Positions 24,499 through 33,600 of a stretch of DNA of 64,000 bases are shown here, piece after piece (the first letter of the stretch is position 1; each line of letters opens with the position of its first letter). The stretch lies in NCBI GenBank assembly GCA_001920415.1, contig MNJR01000011.1, forward strand, positions 1 to 64,000. Reading direction: 5' to 3'. The notes under the pieces are model-generated. The model ran no database searches, was not told where the DNA came from, and saw nothing but the letters and a program-made list of their open reading frames with translations. The stretch comes from Acidobacteria bacterium 13_1_20CM_3_53_8. GTDB taxonomy: Bacteria; Acidobacteriota; Blastocatellia; Pyrinomonadales; Pyrinomonadaceae. A program made the position numbers and the translations under genes.

Positions 24499-24542
24499 AT
24501 CTGAAGTAATCATTAGTATGAACAAGGAAAGGGAGGATTGAA

Positions 24543-24743
24543 ATGGAGGGCAAAAGGGGAGCAAGCAGACGTGAAATGATTGATACGGGTCGAGACAAAC
24601 GCTACGTGCGCCGCGACGAGAAAGGGCGCTTCGACGAAGTGGACGAGATGAGCCGTTCGCTTTCGCAGGACGTTAGACATCATGCGAAGACGAAGGTGAA
24701 AGCGGGCCAAGGCGACAAAGGCGATCAGGAGCGTAAAAGCTAA
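24543..24743 (+). CDS. Small conserved basic protein, 66 aa
   Basis: The ribosome site GGGAGG precedes the ATG at 24543. The sequence (REMIDTGRDKRYVRRDEKGRFDEVDEMSRSLSQDVRHHAKTKVKAGQGDKGD) belongs to a short hydrophilic family seen widely in soil bacteria, often near stress or DNA-protection genes. The function is unknown. It follows the LigD-type gene by 44 bp and is likely cotranscribed. Confidence 0.72.
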   Translation: MEGKRGASRREMIDTGRDKRYVRRDEKGRFDEVDEMSRSLSQDVRHHAKTKVKAGQGDKGDQERKS

Positions 24744-24751
24744 ACCGATTG

Positions 24752-24890
24752 CGGAATGCGGAATTCGGAATGCGGATTGAAAGCTCAGATTTAAAATCTC
24801 AAATCTGAAATTTCAAATTTGAGATTTAAGATTAAGTTCTTCAATCCATCTCTTAAATCCACAATCCGAAATCTAAAATCCGAAATGAAA
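24752..24890. repeat. Simple-word palindromes (GCGGAATGCGGAATTCGG and AAATCTGAAATTTC words)
   Basis: Two stacked sets occur: GCGGAATGCGGAATTCGGAA words and TTTAAAATCTCAAATCTGAAA words, answered by AAATTTGAGATTTAAGATT and AATCCGAAATCTAAAATCC. It fills the gap between two small genes. Confidence 0.65.
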
Positions 24891-24905
24891 GAGGGGGTAA
24901 AGAAA

Positions 24906-25091
24906 ATGCCAAGAGGTGATAAGTCATCTTACACAGACAAGCAGAAACGGCAGGCCGAGCACATAGAGGAAGGCTACGAAGATCGTGGCGTGTCCAAGAA
25001 GGAGGCCGAGAGCCGCGCGTGGGCAACCGTGAACAAAGAATCGGGCGGCGGTAAGAAGAGCGGCTCGGGGCACGGCAAGAAAGAGAAGTAG
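24906..25091 (+). CDS. Small stress-type protein (MPRGDKSSYTDKQKR family), 61 aa
   Basis: I chose the ATG at 24906 because GAGGGGG precedes it and the family always starts MPRGDK. The protein reads KQKRQAEHIEEGYEDRGVSKKEAESRAWATVNKESGGGKKSG. This short highly charged family is common in bacteria and is often labelled plasmid stabilisation protein without evidence. It is likely a hydrophilin-like stress protein. It clusters with the 66-aa protein and the metallothionein. Confidence 0.75.
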   Translation: MPRGDKSSYTDKQKRQAEHIEEGYEDRGVSKKEAESRAWATVNKESGGGKKSGSGHGKKEK

Positions 25092-25098
25092 GAAGGCG

Positions 25099-25215
25099 TA
25101 AGAAGAGACGCGGAGAGTGGGAGACCAAGGCGACGCGGCGAAAGAAAAAGAGATGCTGCGCACGAACTCTTCTTTTATCTCCGCGTCCCCGCGTCTCCGC
25201 GTCTCTTCTTTCTCA
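25099..25215. repeat. Long palindrome, family A, copy 2
   Basis: AAGAAGAGACGCGGAGAGTG words on the left are answered by CTCCGCGTCCCCGCGTCTCC and GCGTCTCTTCTTTCTC on the right. It has the same vocabulary as 1728-1846. Confidence 0.85.
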
Positions 25216-25241
25216 CTTGCTTTTCATCGGGAGGGATTTTT

Positions 25242-25385
25242 ATGCCTGAGGCAACTGAGAAATGCGCGCACCCGCGTTGTCGCTGCGCAGCGCCGACCGT
25301 TGGCGGCTATTGCAGCGAGTTTTGTAAGAACGCTGTGAACGCTGGCGAGATCGAATGCAAGTGCGGCCACGCTGAGTGCAAGTGA
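25242..25385 (+). CDS. Metallothionein (bacterial SmtA/BmtA-like), 47 aa
   Basis: A strong ribosome site (GGGAGG, 6 nt) precedes the ATG. The 47-residue chain has eight Cys (8, 13, 15, 24, 28, 39, 41, 46) and two His (10, 43) in the pattern C-x-H-x2-C-x-C ... YCSEFC ... C-x-C-GH-x2-C, which is that of bacterial metallothioneins that bind zinc, cadmium or copper through thiolates. It is a little shorter than SmtA (56 aa). It is probably expressed with the two small stress proteins before it, though palindrome A2 lies between. The gene is short and easily missed. Confidence 0.88.
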   Translation: MPEATEKCAHPRCRCAAPTVGGYCSEFCKNAVNAGEIECKCGHAECK

Positions 25386-25556
25386 GACGAGTGCGCCCGG
25401 ACGCGCTGCTTTTTCAATGTGGCATACTTTAATCACAGACCTTCGTCCGAACTTCACACCTGCGCCATCTGAATATCATCAAAACGCAACGACCTTGAAA
25501 CGTGTCGCAATAGACCTCGCGCTCGACCTTTAGAGTTAAGATGAACCGGGTATCTA

Positions 25557-25746
25557 ATACCGGATTGCAAAACAAAATAAGGAAGAAGAAAGCGGGGCAG
25601 CGGGGGCAAGCCCGCCTTCCAGACCTTCGAGGTTAAGAGAGTTGAGTGGTTCAGATAAACCATCTCAACTGTGAAAGTCTCACAGGTGAGGAAGGCGGGC
25701 TTGCCCCCGCTCTCTTCTTCCTTAACTTTATTTTGCAACTTGGTAT
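25557..25746. repeat. Large inverted repeat with AAGGCGGGCTTGCCCCCGCT arms
   Basis: Arms of about 55-60 nt (25558-25618 and 25691-25745) start ATACCGGATTGCAAAACAAAA, carry AGGAAGAAGA, and end in GCGGGGGCAAGCCCGCCTT. The centre (GAGTTGAGTGGTTCAGATAA) has smaller complements. It contains no gene and has the size of a MITE. Confidence 0.8.
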
Positions 25747-26141
25747 AAGTCCTTGTAATTGCAGGCATCCAGCCACGTCTGGGTCGCGCCCGATGCGACC
25801 GGAATGTGACTCTTCTTTCCCTGAAATCTCGTCCTCAAGAATTGCTCAAGTATTTCTCAACCCGCCTTCATATCATGTAGCCGTCGCATAAGTTTACGAA
25901 TTTCAACGAAGCTCATGAATTTGAACGAGGCTCGCGGCAAGCGCGATAGAACCAACGAGAACAAGCCGATGAAACCAGTTACCGAAGAAAGCTATAAAAT
26001 TTTTCGTCGGCACGAAGCGCGCACGCTCTTCGTCACGCATGAGCTTCGGACAAGCCCCCTCAAACCATTACCCGGCACAACGATCCCTACACGCCAAAGC
26101 GCGAGGTGGATTGTTGCGGTTTTCAGAAAAGGAGAACTCCA
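25747..26141 (+). other. Gap upstream of BNR-repeat gene, no recognised gene
   Basis: I see no supported gene. At 25845-25860 is a CTCAAGTATTTCTCAA motif that recurs in close form at 30394-30410 and 30480-30495 before another secreted-protein gene. The last bases hold the ribosome site AAAAGGAG of the next gene. Confidence 0.5.
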
Positions 26142-28130
26142 ATGTTCATCAGACGGCTCATGAAATATTCCACTTCGCAAAGCTTTCGTTTAAGAGTGAT
26201 GCTGTGCGCGCTCGTCGTCGCTCTTCTCTGTGCGGTCGCAATTTACAGAAGCGTGGGCGTGAGGGCTTCCGACCCCGCGAACGGCACACTCACGCTCGCC
26301 AACACAGAGAGCAACCCGCTCACCTATACGGCTGGGCCGTTCTTCGTCTCGAACCAGACGGCGTTGACGGGAGGGATAATTGACGGCGTAGGCCAGCAGT
26401 GCAACCCTACGTTTCAGTGCGACGATTACACTCTGATCGTAAATGTGCCGGACGGGCTACTCGATACGAAAGAGATAAGAGTGATAGTCGCGTGGGGCAA
26501 GCCTGTCTCCGACTTTGATATTTACGCGCTGAAGAACAATAAGATTTTTACGTCTGCGGGCAGTTCTATGAACCCTGAGACGATAACGCTTCCGGCTGTC
26601 TCAGGCGTTTACACCATCAGGTCAGTCCCTTTCACAGTTTCGGGCGACACAATCACTACGACAATGTTCATACGCGACAAAGCGCCGACCACGCAGCCGA
26701 GTACAGAAACCCCGCCGAGCTACCGGAACTATCAATCGCCTGCGGGCATGGGCGATGGTGCGGGCGAGCCTTCAATAGGCGTGAACTGGAAAACGGGCAA
26801 AGTGATGTTCGAGGCCAAGCTTCAAACTCTGCGCGTTACTTTCGACGATACTGTGTCGCCTGCGACAGCTACTTGGGCGAGTGTATCCCCGAATACTAAT
26901 CACGTGAGCCTAGACCCTATTCTCTTCACCGACAGCCGCACGGGGCGCACGATCGTTTCACAGCTTTTCGGCACAACGAGCCTATCGTCTTACAGCGACG
27001 ACGACGGCGCTACGTGGATACCGAACGAAGGCGGCGGCATGACTTCGGGCATAGACCACCAGACTGTCGGCGGCGGGCCGTTCCATGATCCGCTTACCAG
27101 AAACCAGAGCGGGCCTGTTTATCCGAACGCCGTCTACTACTGTTCGCAAGACCTCTACACGGCCTTCTGCGCGCGTAGCGATAACGGCGGTTTGACCTAC
27201 GGGCCGACGATTCCTATCTACACGTCGATTGATACCTGCTCAGGCATACACGGCCACGTCAAGGTCGCGTTCAATGGAATAGTTTACGTGCCCAACCACA
27301 CGTGCGGGCTAAATCAGGGCGTAGCAATCTCGGAAGATAATGGCATCAACTGGAGAGTCTCGAAAGTCGTGGACGCGGATACGACGAACGCTATAGGCGA
27401 CAGCACGCCGAGCGACTGGGACCCTTCCATAGGCACAGGAAAGAAAGGGACGACAGTCTATTTCGGTTACAAGAACGGCGACGGACACCCGCATGTCGCC
27501 GTCTCGTACGACCATGCCACGTCCTGGTCTTATGATCAGGATGTAGGCGTGGCCTCCCACATACGCAATATTGCTTTCCCGACTGTGGTCGCCGGAGACG
27601 AAGACCGCGCAGCCTTCGCCTTCTTAGGCTCGGACTTGCCGGGCGACGACCCTGCGGCGGTCTGGTATCTCTACGTTTCGACAACCTACGACAGAGGCCG
27701 GACTTGGGTAACGACGAACATCACGCCGAACGATCCTGTGCAGCGCGGTACGATCTGCTCCGGCGGAATTAGTTGCAGCGGCAATGACCGCAACCTGCTC
27801 GACTTCATAGACTCAACCGTTGACTCGCAGGGGCGCGTGCTCGTAGGTTACGCGGACGGTTGCATTACACCGCAGTGCATAGGCGGTGGGCCGAACGACT
27901 TTAAAAGCAAGGCTACGATTGCGCGGCAGACAGGGGGCAAGCGACTCTTCGCCGATTTCGACTCTGCGAGCACTCTTACGTCCGGCGCGTCTCTTTTAGC
28001 GGAAACGACCAACACGAGCGACCGTATGCTCGCGCGCATCTTCAACGCGCCGGGCGCTAGAAGCGCGCGCTCGAACGCGGCTAGAATAAATCGTTCGCCA
28101 TCTCTCACAACGGCGCGTAAAGGGTCGTAA
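26142..28130 (+). CDS. Exported BNR/sialidase-like beta-propeller protein
   Basis: A 662-residue protein. The ATG at 26142 has AAAAGGAG upstream. The N terminus has a hydrophobic signal-like segment (about 20-34, VMLCALVVALLCAVAIY). A domain of about 45-165 (TYTAGPFFVSNQT...DDYTLIVNVPDG...IRVIVAWGKPVSDFDIYAL) is beta-rich and precedes a propeller with Asp-box-like repeats (YSDDDGATW, SDNGGLTYG, SEDNGINW, TYDRGRTW). Such Asp-box propellers occur in sialidases and many non-enzymatic exported proteins. Catalytic sialidase residues cannot be assigned, so glycosidase activity is unproven. Confidence 0.82.
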   Translation: MFIRRLMKYSTSQSFRLRVMLCALVVALLCAVAIYRSVGVRASDPANGTLTLANTESNPLTYTAGPFFVSNQTALTGGIIDGVGQQCNPTFQCDDYTLIVNVPDGLLDTKEIRVIVAWGKPVSDFDIYALKNNKIFTSAGSSMNPETITLPAVSGVYTIRSVPFTVSGDTITTTMFIRDKAPTTQPSTETPPSYRNYQSPAGMGDGAGEPSIGVNWKTGKVMFEAKLQTLRVTFDDTVSPATATWASVSPNTNHVSLDPILFTDSRTGRTIVSQLFGTTSLSSYSDDDGATWIPNEGGGMTSGIDHQTVGGGPFHDPLTRNQSGPVYPNAVYYCSQDLYTAFCARSDNGGLTYGPTIPIYTSIDTCSGIHGHVKVAFNGIVYVPNHTCGLNQGVAISEDNGINWRVSKVVDADTTNAIGDSTPSDWDPSIGTGKKGTTVYFGYKNGDGHPHVAVSYDHATSWSYDQDVGVASHIRNIAFPTVVAGDEDRAAFAFLGSDLPGDDPAAVWYLYVSTTYDRGRTWVTTNITPNDPVQRGTICSGGISCSGNDRNLLDFIDSTVDSQGRVLVGYADGCITPQCIGGGPNDFKSKATIARQTGGKRLFADFDSASTLTSGASLLAETTNTSDRMLARIFNAPGARSARSNAARINRSPSLTTARKGS

Positions 28131-28176
28131 TCAACACGAGCCTTGCGCGTCTTTGTGTAAGGCGCGACCGATACAC

Positions 28177-28233
28177 TCTGAAGCCAGCGCCTGAGACTCG
28201 TTCGATGCGAATCGAGTCGGCGCTGGCTTCAGA
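28177..28233. terminator. Strong hairpin after the BNR gene
   Basis: The arms TCTGAAGCCAGCGCC and GGCGCTGGCTTCAGA continue inward (GACTCG/CGAGTC) and close on a short loop. No T-run follows, so Rho-independent termination is uncertain. Confidence 0.55.
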
Positions 28234-28333
28234 TTGTGCGCGGCACTCGCCCGATCAAAGTTTGATTTCACAGGCGTCCGCGTGTAAGAATCCGCAGCAA
28301 TATTTTGTTCTTCAGTTTAAGGAGTTGAATTAA

Positions 28334-29062
28334 ATGAGGAAGAAGCCTTGCGCCTTCGCGCTTCTGCTTCTGCTTGCAACGGCTTGCGCGAAGTCGCCTG
28401 ACAATCAGACGACCGTCACGTCACAACAGCAGACAACGCAAGTGACGACGAACAGCCAAATTGTGAACGCGAATGCGCAGCCAACGGCGGCGAACACCAA
28501 CAGCGCGCAAACGACTAAACAGTTGGACGCATGCTCGCTGCTAACGACCGACGAAGTTGCACAAGTGCAGGGCGATCAGGTGGGAGACGCTAAATCGTCA
28601 AGCTCCGCGCAGGGCGACTTTCTGGTCTCGCAATGCTTCTACACAACGAACAATTTCGCCAACTCTGTGAGCCTTAGCCTTGCCGAACCTGACCCGACGA
28701 AGGTTGGCGCGCCCGGGCCAAGAAAGTTCTGGGAGACGACCTTTCATCGGGCAGGCCAGAATGGAAGTGAGCAAGAGCATGAGCGCGAACGTGAACGCGG
28801 GCGGAAGAAACAATCTCAGTCGAACGAGCAGGAGCAGACACGCCGTAACGAAGGCGAAGAAGAAGAGAGCGTTCCGCCGAAAAAGATTGCTGGCCTTGGC
28901 GATGAGGCGTACTGGTCTGCGAATGCAGTGGGAGGCGTGCTATATGTGCTGAAGAAGAATTCTTTCTTGCGAATCAGCGTAGGTAGCGGCCCCGGCGATA
29001 ACGACGCGCGTATTCGTAAGTGCAAGGCTCTGGCACAAAAAGCTCTGAAACGAATGCCATAA
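28334..29062 (+). CDS. Putative lipoprotein, DUF3558-like
   Basis: A 242-residue protein. The signal peptide ends in a lipobox (LLLATAC, lipid on Cys18), followed by a Thr/Gln/Asn-rich linker to about 62. The segment LDACSLLTTDEVAQVQGDQVGDAK resembles the start of DUF3558-type lipoproteins. A highly charged Glu/Arg/Gln stretch (about 143-175) interrupts the domain before KKIAGLGDEAYWSANAVGG and the C-terminal Cys. Probably a surface or periplasmic lipoprotein; function unknown. Confidence 0.75.
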   Translation: MRKKPCAFALLLLLATACAKSPDNQTTVTSQQQTTQVTTNSQIVNANAQPTAANTNSAQTTKQLDACSLLTTDEVAQVQGDQVGDAKSSSSAQGDFLVSQCFYTTNNFANSVSLSLAEPDPTKVGAPGPRKFWETTFHRAGQNGSEQEHERERERGRKKQSQSNEQEQTRRNEGEEEESVPPKKIAGLGDEAYWSANAVGGVLYVLKKNSFLRISVGSGPGDNDARIRKCKALAQKALKRMP

Positions 29063-29063
29063 A

Positions 29064-29154
29064 GCAGTTTTCAGTTTTTAGTTTTCAGTTTTCAGAAAGA
29101 AGAGCAGAAAGCTTTTAACTTAAAACTGAAAACTAAAAACTGAAAACTGTTCTT
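29064..29154. repeat. Simple-word palindrome, family D, copy 2
   Basis: AGCAGTTTTCAGTTTTTAG words pair with TAAAAACTGAAAACTGTTCTT. It directly follows the lipoprotein stop and lies just before the next gene. Confidence 0.85.
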
Positions 29155-29167
29155 AATACAGGCCACT

Positions 29168-30277
29168 ATGCTGCGCGCACCAATATCTTTCTCATTTCGA
29201 ATCATCTCAACTCTTCTGCTTCTTTGCTTGCTCCTGATGGGCTGCGCGAAGCAATCTACAAACGCGAACTCCCAACAGCTACCTGCGGTCGTTGCGACTG
29301 TGAATGATAGGCCAATCCCAACCAAACTTTATGAGATGTATTTGAAGAATGGTCAGGAGGCTCTCTCGCTTGATCCGAACTCTGCGGAAGGGCGCGCGAA
29401 GCTTGACGAGTTGCGCGAAGGCATCGTATCGGAGTTGATTGATCGCGCGCTGATTGTAGAGGAGGCCGAAAGGCGCGGACTCAACATAACGCCAGAGAAG
29501 TTGCAGGAGGCAGAGCGTAAGACCATAGCGCAGTTTGGCGGCGAGCAGAAGTATGATGAATATTTGCGGGAAAACAGATTGACGCGCGACGAATACCGCG
29601 ACGTTATCCGAACGGAAATTTATGGGGAAATGATGCGCGAGGAACTGACCAAAGGGATGACGGCGACGGACGATGAGGTCAAAGCTTATTACGATACGCA
29701 CAAAGGCGATCAGGATTTCCAGTTGCCTGAGCGCGTCACTGCCTCGCACATACTGATTGAAGCGCGACCCAATCTGATAGCACAGCAGATTGGCCGGGAG
29801 AGAAATCTATCGGGCGCAGCGCTGGATGAGGCCGTGCGCGAAGAGATGTTGAAGAGGCGCAATCGCGCAAGTGAGTTGCGGCGCAAGGCTGCATCGGGCG
29901 CGGACTTCGCAGGGCTTGCGCGTGCGTCGTCAGATGATTCGGCTACGAAGAGTCTGGGCGGCGATCTTGGAAGCTTCCCGCGCAACTCGCACCCGCGCGC
30001 ATTCGACGATGCAGCCTTTGAGTTGCATGAACCCGGCGAGGTCAGCGAAGTTGTGCAGACAGATTTCGGCTTCCACATCATCAAGCTCTTCAAGCACGAG
30101 CCTGCGCGCGTGCAGACTCTAGAAGAGGCTACGCCTGAGATTCGACGGCGAATCATGAACGATCACGAGGCCGCGCTCCTATCAGACACGCTCAAGAATC
30201 TTCGTAAGAACGCGCGCGTCAGAATCAACGAGCCTTTCCGCTTCGGCCAACTCCGCAACGAATTCCCGCAAAGCTAA
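29168..30277 (+). CDS. Lipoprotein parvulin-type peptidyl-prolyl isomerase (SurA/PrsA-like)
   Basis: A 369-residue protein. The signal peptide ends in a lipobox (LLLMGC). The N-terminal SurA-like helical domain (about 38-175: VATVNDRPIPTKLYEMYL...EEAERRGLNITPEKLQEAE) precedes one PpiC/rotamase domain (about 190-330: PERVTASHILIEARPN...GGDLGSFPRNSHPRAFDDAAFELHEPGEVSEVVQTDFGFHIIKLF). It helps exported proteins fold, which suits a region with three large secreted S8 peptidases downstream. Confidence 0.9.
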   Translation: MLRAPISFSFRIISTLLLLCLLLMGCAKQSTNANSQQLPAVVATVNDRPIPTKLYEMYLKNGQEALSLDPNSAEGRAKLDELREGIVSELIDRALIVEEAERRGLNITPEKLQEAERKTIAQFGGEQKYDEYLRENRLTRDEYRDVIRTEIYGEMMREELTKGMTATDDEVKAYYDTHKGDQDFQLPERVTASHILIEARPNLIAQQIGRERNLSGAALDEAVREEMLKRRNRASELRRKAASGADFAGLARASSDDSATKSLGGDLGSFPRNSHPRAFDDAAFELHEPGEVSEVVQTDFGFHIIKLFKHEPARVQTLEEATPEIRRRIMNDHEAALLSDTLKNLRKNARVRINEPFRFGQLRNEFPQS

Positions 30278-30393
30278 AAGGCAAAAGTGAAAAGGTAAAA
30301 GGCAAAAGTGAAGGCACGCCTTGCAGGCGTGAATGATAAATTAAAAATGGTTTCCTCCTAACTTTTGCCTTTTACCTTTTTCCTTTTGCCTTC
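30276..30393. repeat. Simple-word palindrome, family C, copy 2
   Basis: AAAGGCAAAAGTGAAAAGG words pair with ACTTTTGCCTTTTACCTTTTT. The inner part holds a small GGCACGCCTTGCAGGCGTG hairpin. Confidence 0.85.
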
Positions 30394-30690
30394 CTCAAGT
30401 TTTCCTCAACCACCCTGCAGAAATCGAAAATAGCGAAATTTCCTAAGAAATTCGGTTGTTTCTGGCTTGACCCGTGTGCCTCAAGTTTTTCTCAGGTGTG
30501 GGCGCGTATCTTCTCGGCATGGTTGAGATGCACGATTCATAGGGGAACGGTTAACCCTCGCGCAAGTAGGGTGGCGTCGCTGTGGGGGCGGCGGCGCCAC
30601 CCGCTCCTTGATGAAACAGTTCACGCCCCTTTCGGAACCCGAAGCATTTCGAGAAGGCTTCAAAACAATATTTCAGGAGAATCAAAATCC
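30394..30690 (+). other. Leader region before S8 peptidase, with CTCAAG motifs and a GC-rich hairpin
   Basis: Two CTCAAGTTTTCCTCAA-like motifs sit at 30394-30410 and 30480-30495. A hairpin with 8-bp stem GGGTGGCG/CGCCACCC lies at 30569-30602, about 90 nt before the start codon. The ribosome site CAGGAGA is at about 30674. No known riboswitch is recognised. Confidence 0.4.
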
Positions 30691-33600
30691 ATGTTTAAAA
30701 ATTTTTCTAACTTTCGTCTGGCTATGACGCTCTTTCTGCTCATTGCCGGAATAATTTTCGCGCTGCACCACACGAGCGCAACTTCTGCCTCATCCAGTGC
30801 AGGCACAACTTCTGTGATAGTCGAATTACGAGGCGACCCCGGCGCGGTTTACAAAGCCAGGATTCAACGCGCTGGCGGGAGCGTTTCAAACGAACAGCTT
30901 CAATCATATCGCAATCAATTGAGCGTCGGTCAGGATCAGCTTCTCAACGATCTCAAGCAGCGCGGAGTTCAATTTCAGGTTGACTCGGTTGACGTAAACA
31001 ATTTTGACGGAAGCCTTGCTGGAAAAGTCGAATATCGCTACACGCTCGTTCTTAACGCCGTCACGCTCACGGTTCCGCGAGCCGCTATACCGACCATAGA
31101 AAGTTTGCCGCAGGTTAAGAAGGTTCACCAGAACGGTTACCTTCACGTTGCGCTTCAGAAGAGCGTTGACTATATCAACGCACCGAAAGTTTATGGCCGC
31201 TATCAAGAGTTGACTCCGACAGACAATTTCAACGAAGGCTACGAAGGGCAGGGCATCAACATAGCCGTGCTGGACACAGGCATTGACTGGAAGCACGAGA
31301 TGTTCGGCGGCGACCCTACGCCTCCGCGTCTTGGCATTCTGCCTGAAGTTGCCGCAGTCAACACGAACAAGAAAGTTATCTACTATCTACCGCTCGCAGG
31401 CACTGTTGACGATTTCGGTCACGGCACGCACGCTTCGGCTGACGCGGCTGGTTACATGGGCACAGCGCCCGGCCCGGACGGGATTCCCGGCACGACTGAC
31501 GACATACGCATTCATGGTGTCGCGCCGCAGGCTCGCCTGATGGGCTACAAGGTCTGCACGGGCACGGGCAGTTGTTTGAACGCTGCGACGATTCTTGCAA
31601 TCGAAGATGCGGTTTCGCCTTACACATTGAAAGCGGTCGGCTCGAACACAACGGGCGGCGACGTTCCTTTAGTCCAGAAGCCGATTGCGCACGTCATCAA
31701 CATGAGTCTTGGCGGGGCGGGTGGCCCTGACGATACAACAGCGCTCGCTTCTGACAACGCAACGCTGATGGGCACGATTGTCGTGGCATCGGCTGGCAAC
31801 GATGGGCCTGTTGATTCAACTGTTGGTTCGCCCGCTTCCGGTCGTCGCGTTATCGCCGTAGGCGCTGACACAGACCCCGGCACAGGCGTCAACACTGCGG
31901 ACGTTGTAGGCGGTCGCACAGGAATGAAGGCGATTGCTATGGACGGCTCGCCAGCCGTTATGGCAGACATCGCACAGAACTTCGTCTACTGCGGTCTGGC
32001 CGAAACCATTGACACGGTGCCCGACAACGTGAGCGGCAAGATTGCCGTCATCAAGCGCGGCAGCACTATTAATACGCCTGACCTGCCCGTAGTAGGCAAT
32101 CCCGGCCTAGGCACAGGATTATTCCAGACCAAGACTTACAACGCGACCGCGAAGGGCGCGATTGCCGTCATCTTCGTCAACAACGTGGATGGAGAGCTTG
32201 CTGCCACGACCGTGCGCAAGTCAATCGTCCCAGTCTTTGGCATGTCCAGAGAGAATGGCCGTTACCTTCTCTCGCTTATAGGCGCAACGCCTTCAGACCC
32301 GGACAACGCGACGATTGGCGCGACTTCAACTCAACTTCTGCGCATCAACAAGTCGCTCGTTTTCTCGCCAGACATGGCAGAGTTCAGTTCGCGCGGCCCC
32401 GTAGAAGGTTTGGGACAGATTAAGCCAGACGTGACAGCGCCGGGCGTGGACATTCTTTCGGCTACTGTGCGCGCAGGGTTGGCAGAGACGAACACTGGAA
32501 CGATGTTCGACCCGACCGGCTACATAAAGGCTAGCGGCACGAGCTTTTCAGGCCCACACGTCACAGGCTCAGTCGCTCTAATCAAGCAGGCGCATCTGGA
32601 TTGGACGCCGGACATGGTTCGCACTGCGCTCATTAACAGTGCGACGAGCTTGCGCGACTCTTCGGGCGCGCCGAAGGCGGACGGACTTACTTCTGATGCG
32701 ATCATGGCGCAGGGCGGCGGACTCGTTGATGTCTATCGCGCGGTCAACACGAAAGCTTTGATGGGTGTTGCGGGCGATGGAATCGCGCAGCCGAGCATTC
32801 TTGGCAGCTATTCGTTCGGCGCAGTTCCCGTCATCAACTCGCGCGTGACGCACACGGAAAACGTCACGGTCACAATTCAAGACCTTACGGGACAGGGCGG
32901 AACTTACAACCTGTCGGTCGCAAACAATCGCTACCTTGAACGGGACGGAATCACTGCGAATCTTAACACGCAGAGCGTGACGGTTCCTGCGGGCGGCACT
33001 GCGACCTTCACAGTTAACGCGACGGTTGATGGCGACAAGGTTAGGGATACCAGCAAGGCTTTGCCTATGCAGTGGTACGTCGTGGCGCAATCAGCTACGG
33101 GGCAGACGATTGACGCGGGCACTGTCACGGCGGGCGATGGCGGCAGCCAGTTGGCTCCCGGCGTTAGCTACGAAGACTTCACTGTCACGGCTGATTCGCC
33201 AGCGGCGAGCCTTGATGTGACATTGAACTTCGATCAGATAGTTGATGGCGTTGTTTCCGACCTAGACCTTTATCTCTACGATGCGGCTGGCAACGAGGTT
33301 ACGCATTCGGGCAATCCCGGCGGGCCAGAGCACATCGCAACTGTATTAGCTAATTCGGGCAACTACACTTTGCGAGTTGTGGGCTTCTTAAATGGCCCAA
33401 CAGATTTCACATTGACGGGCACAATCTCGAAAGGCGGCGCTGTGCCAGCCTTGCAAGCAATTGCGGGCGAGTTCACGGACGCGCAAGGGAAAGCGATTGA
33501 CTTCGACGGCAGCTACGCGATTACGTGGCAGCCCGTGAGCAACGCTCAGAAGTTCGAGATTGAGCAGTCAGTCAACGGCGGCGACTATCAGGTAGTAGGC

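Noticed and set aside
25915-26163. 82-codon frame before the BNR gene
   Set aside because: It runs into the BNR start in another frame, has no ribosome site and no recognisable pattern.
30569-30602. Riboswitch in the S8 leader
   Set aside because: The hairpin is clear but none of the conserved cores I know (for example TPP, cobalamin, glycine, c-di-GMP) can be seen around it.
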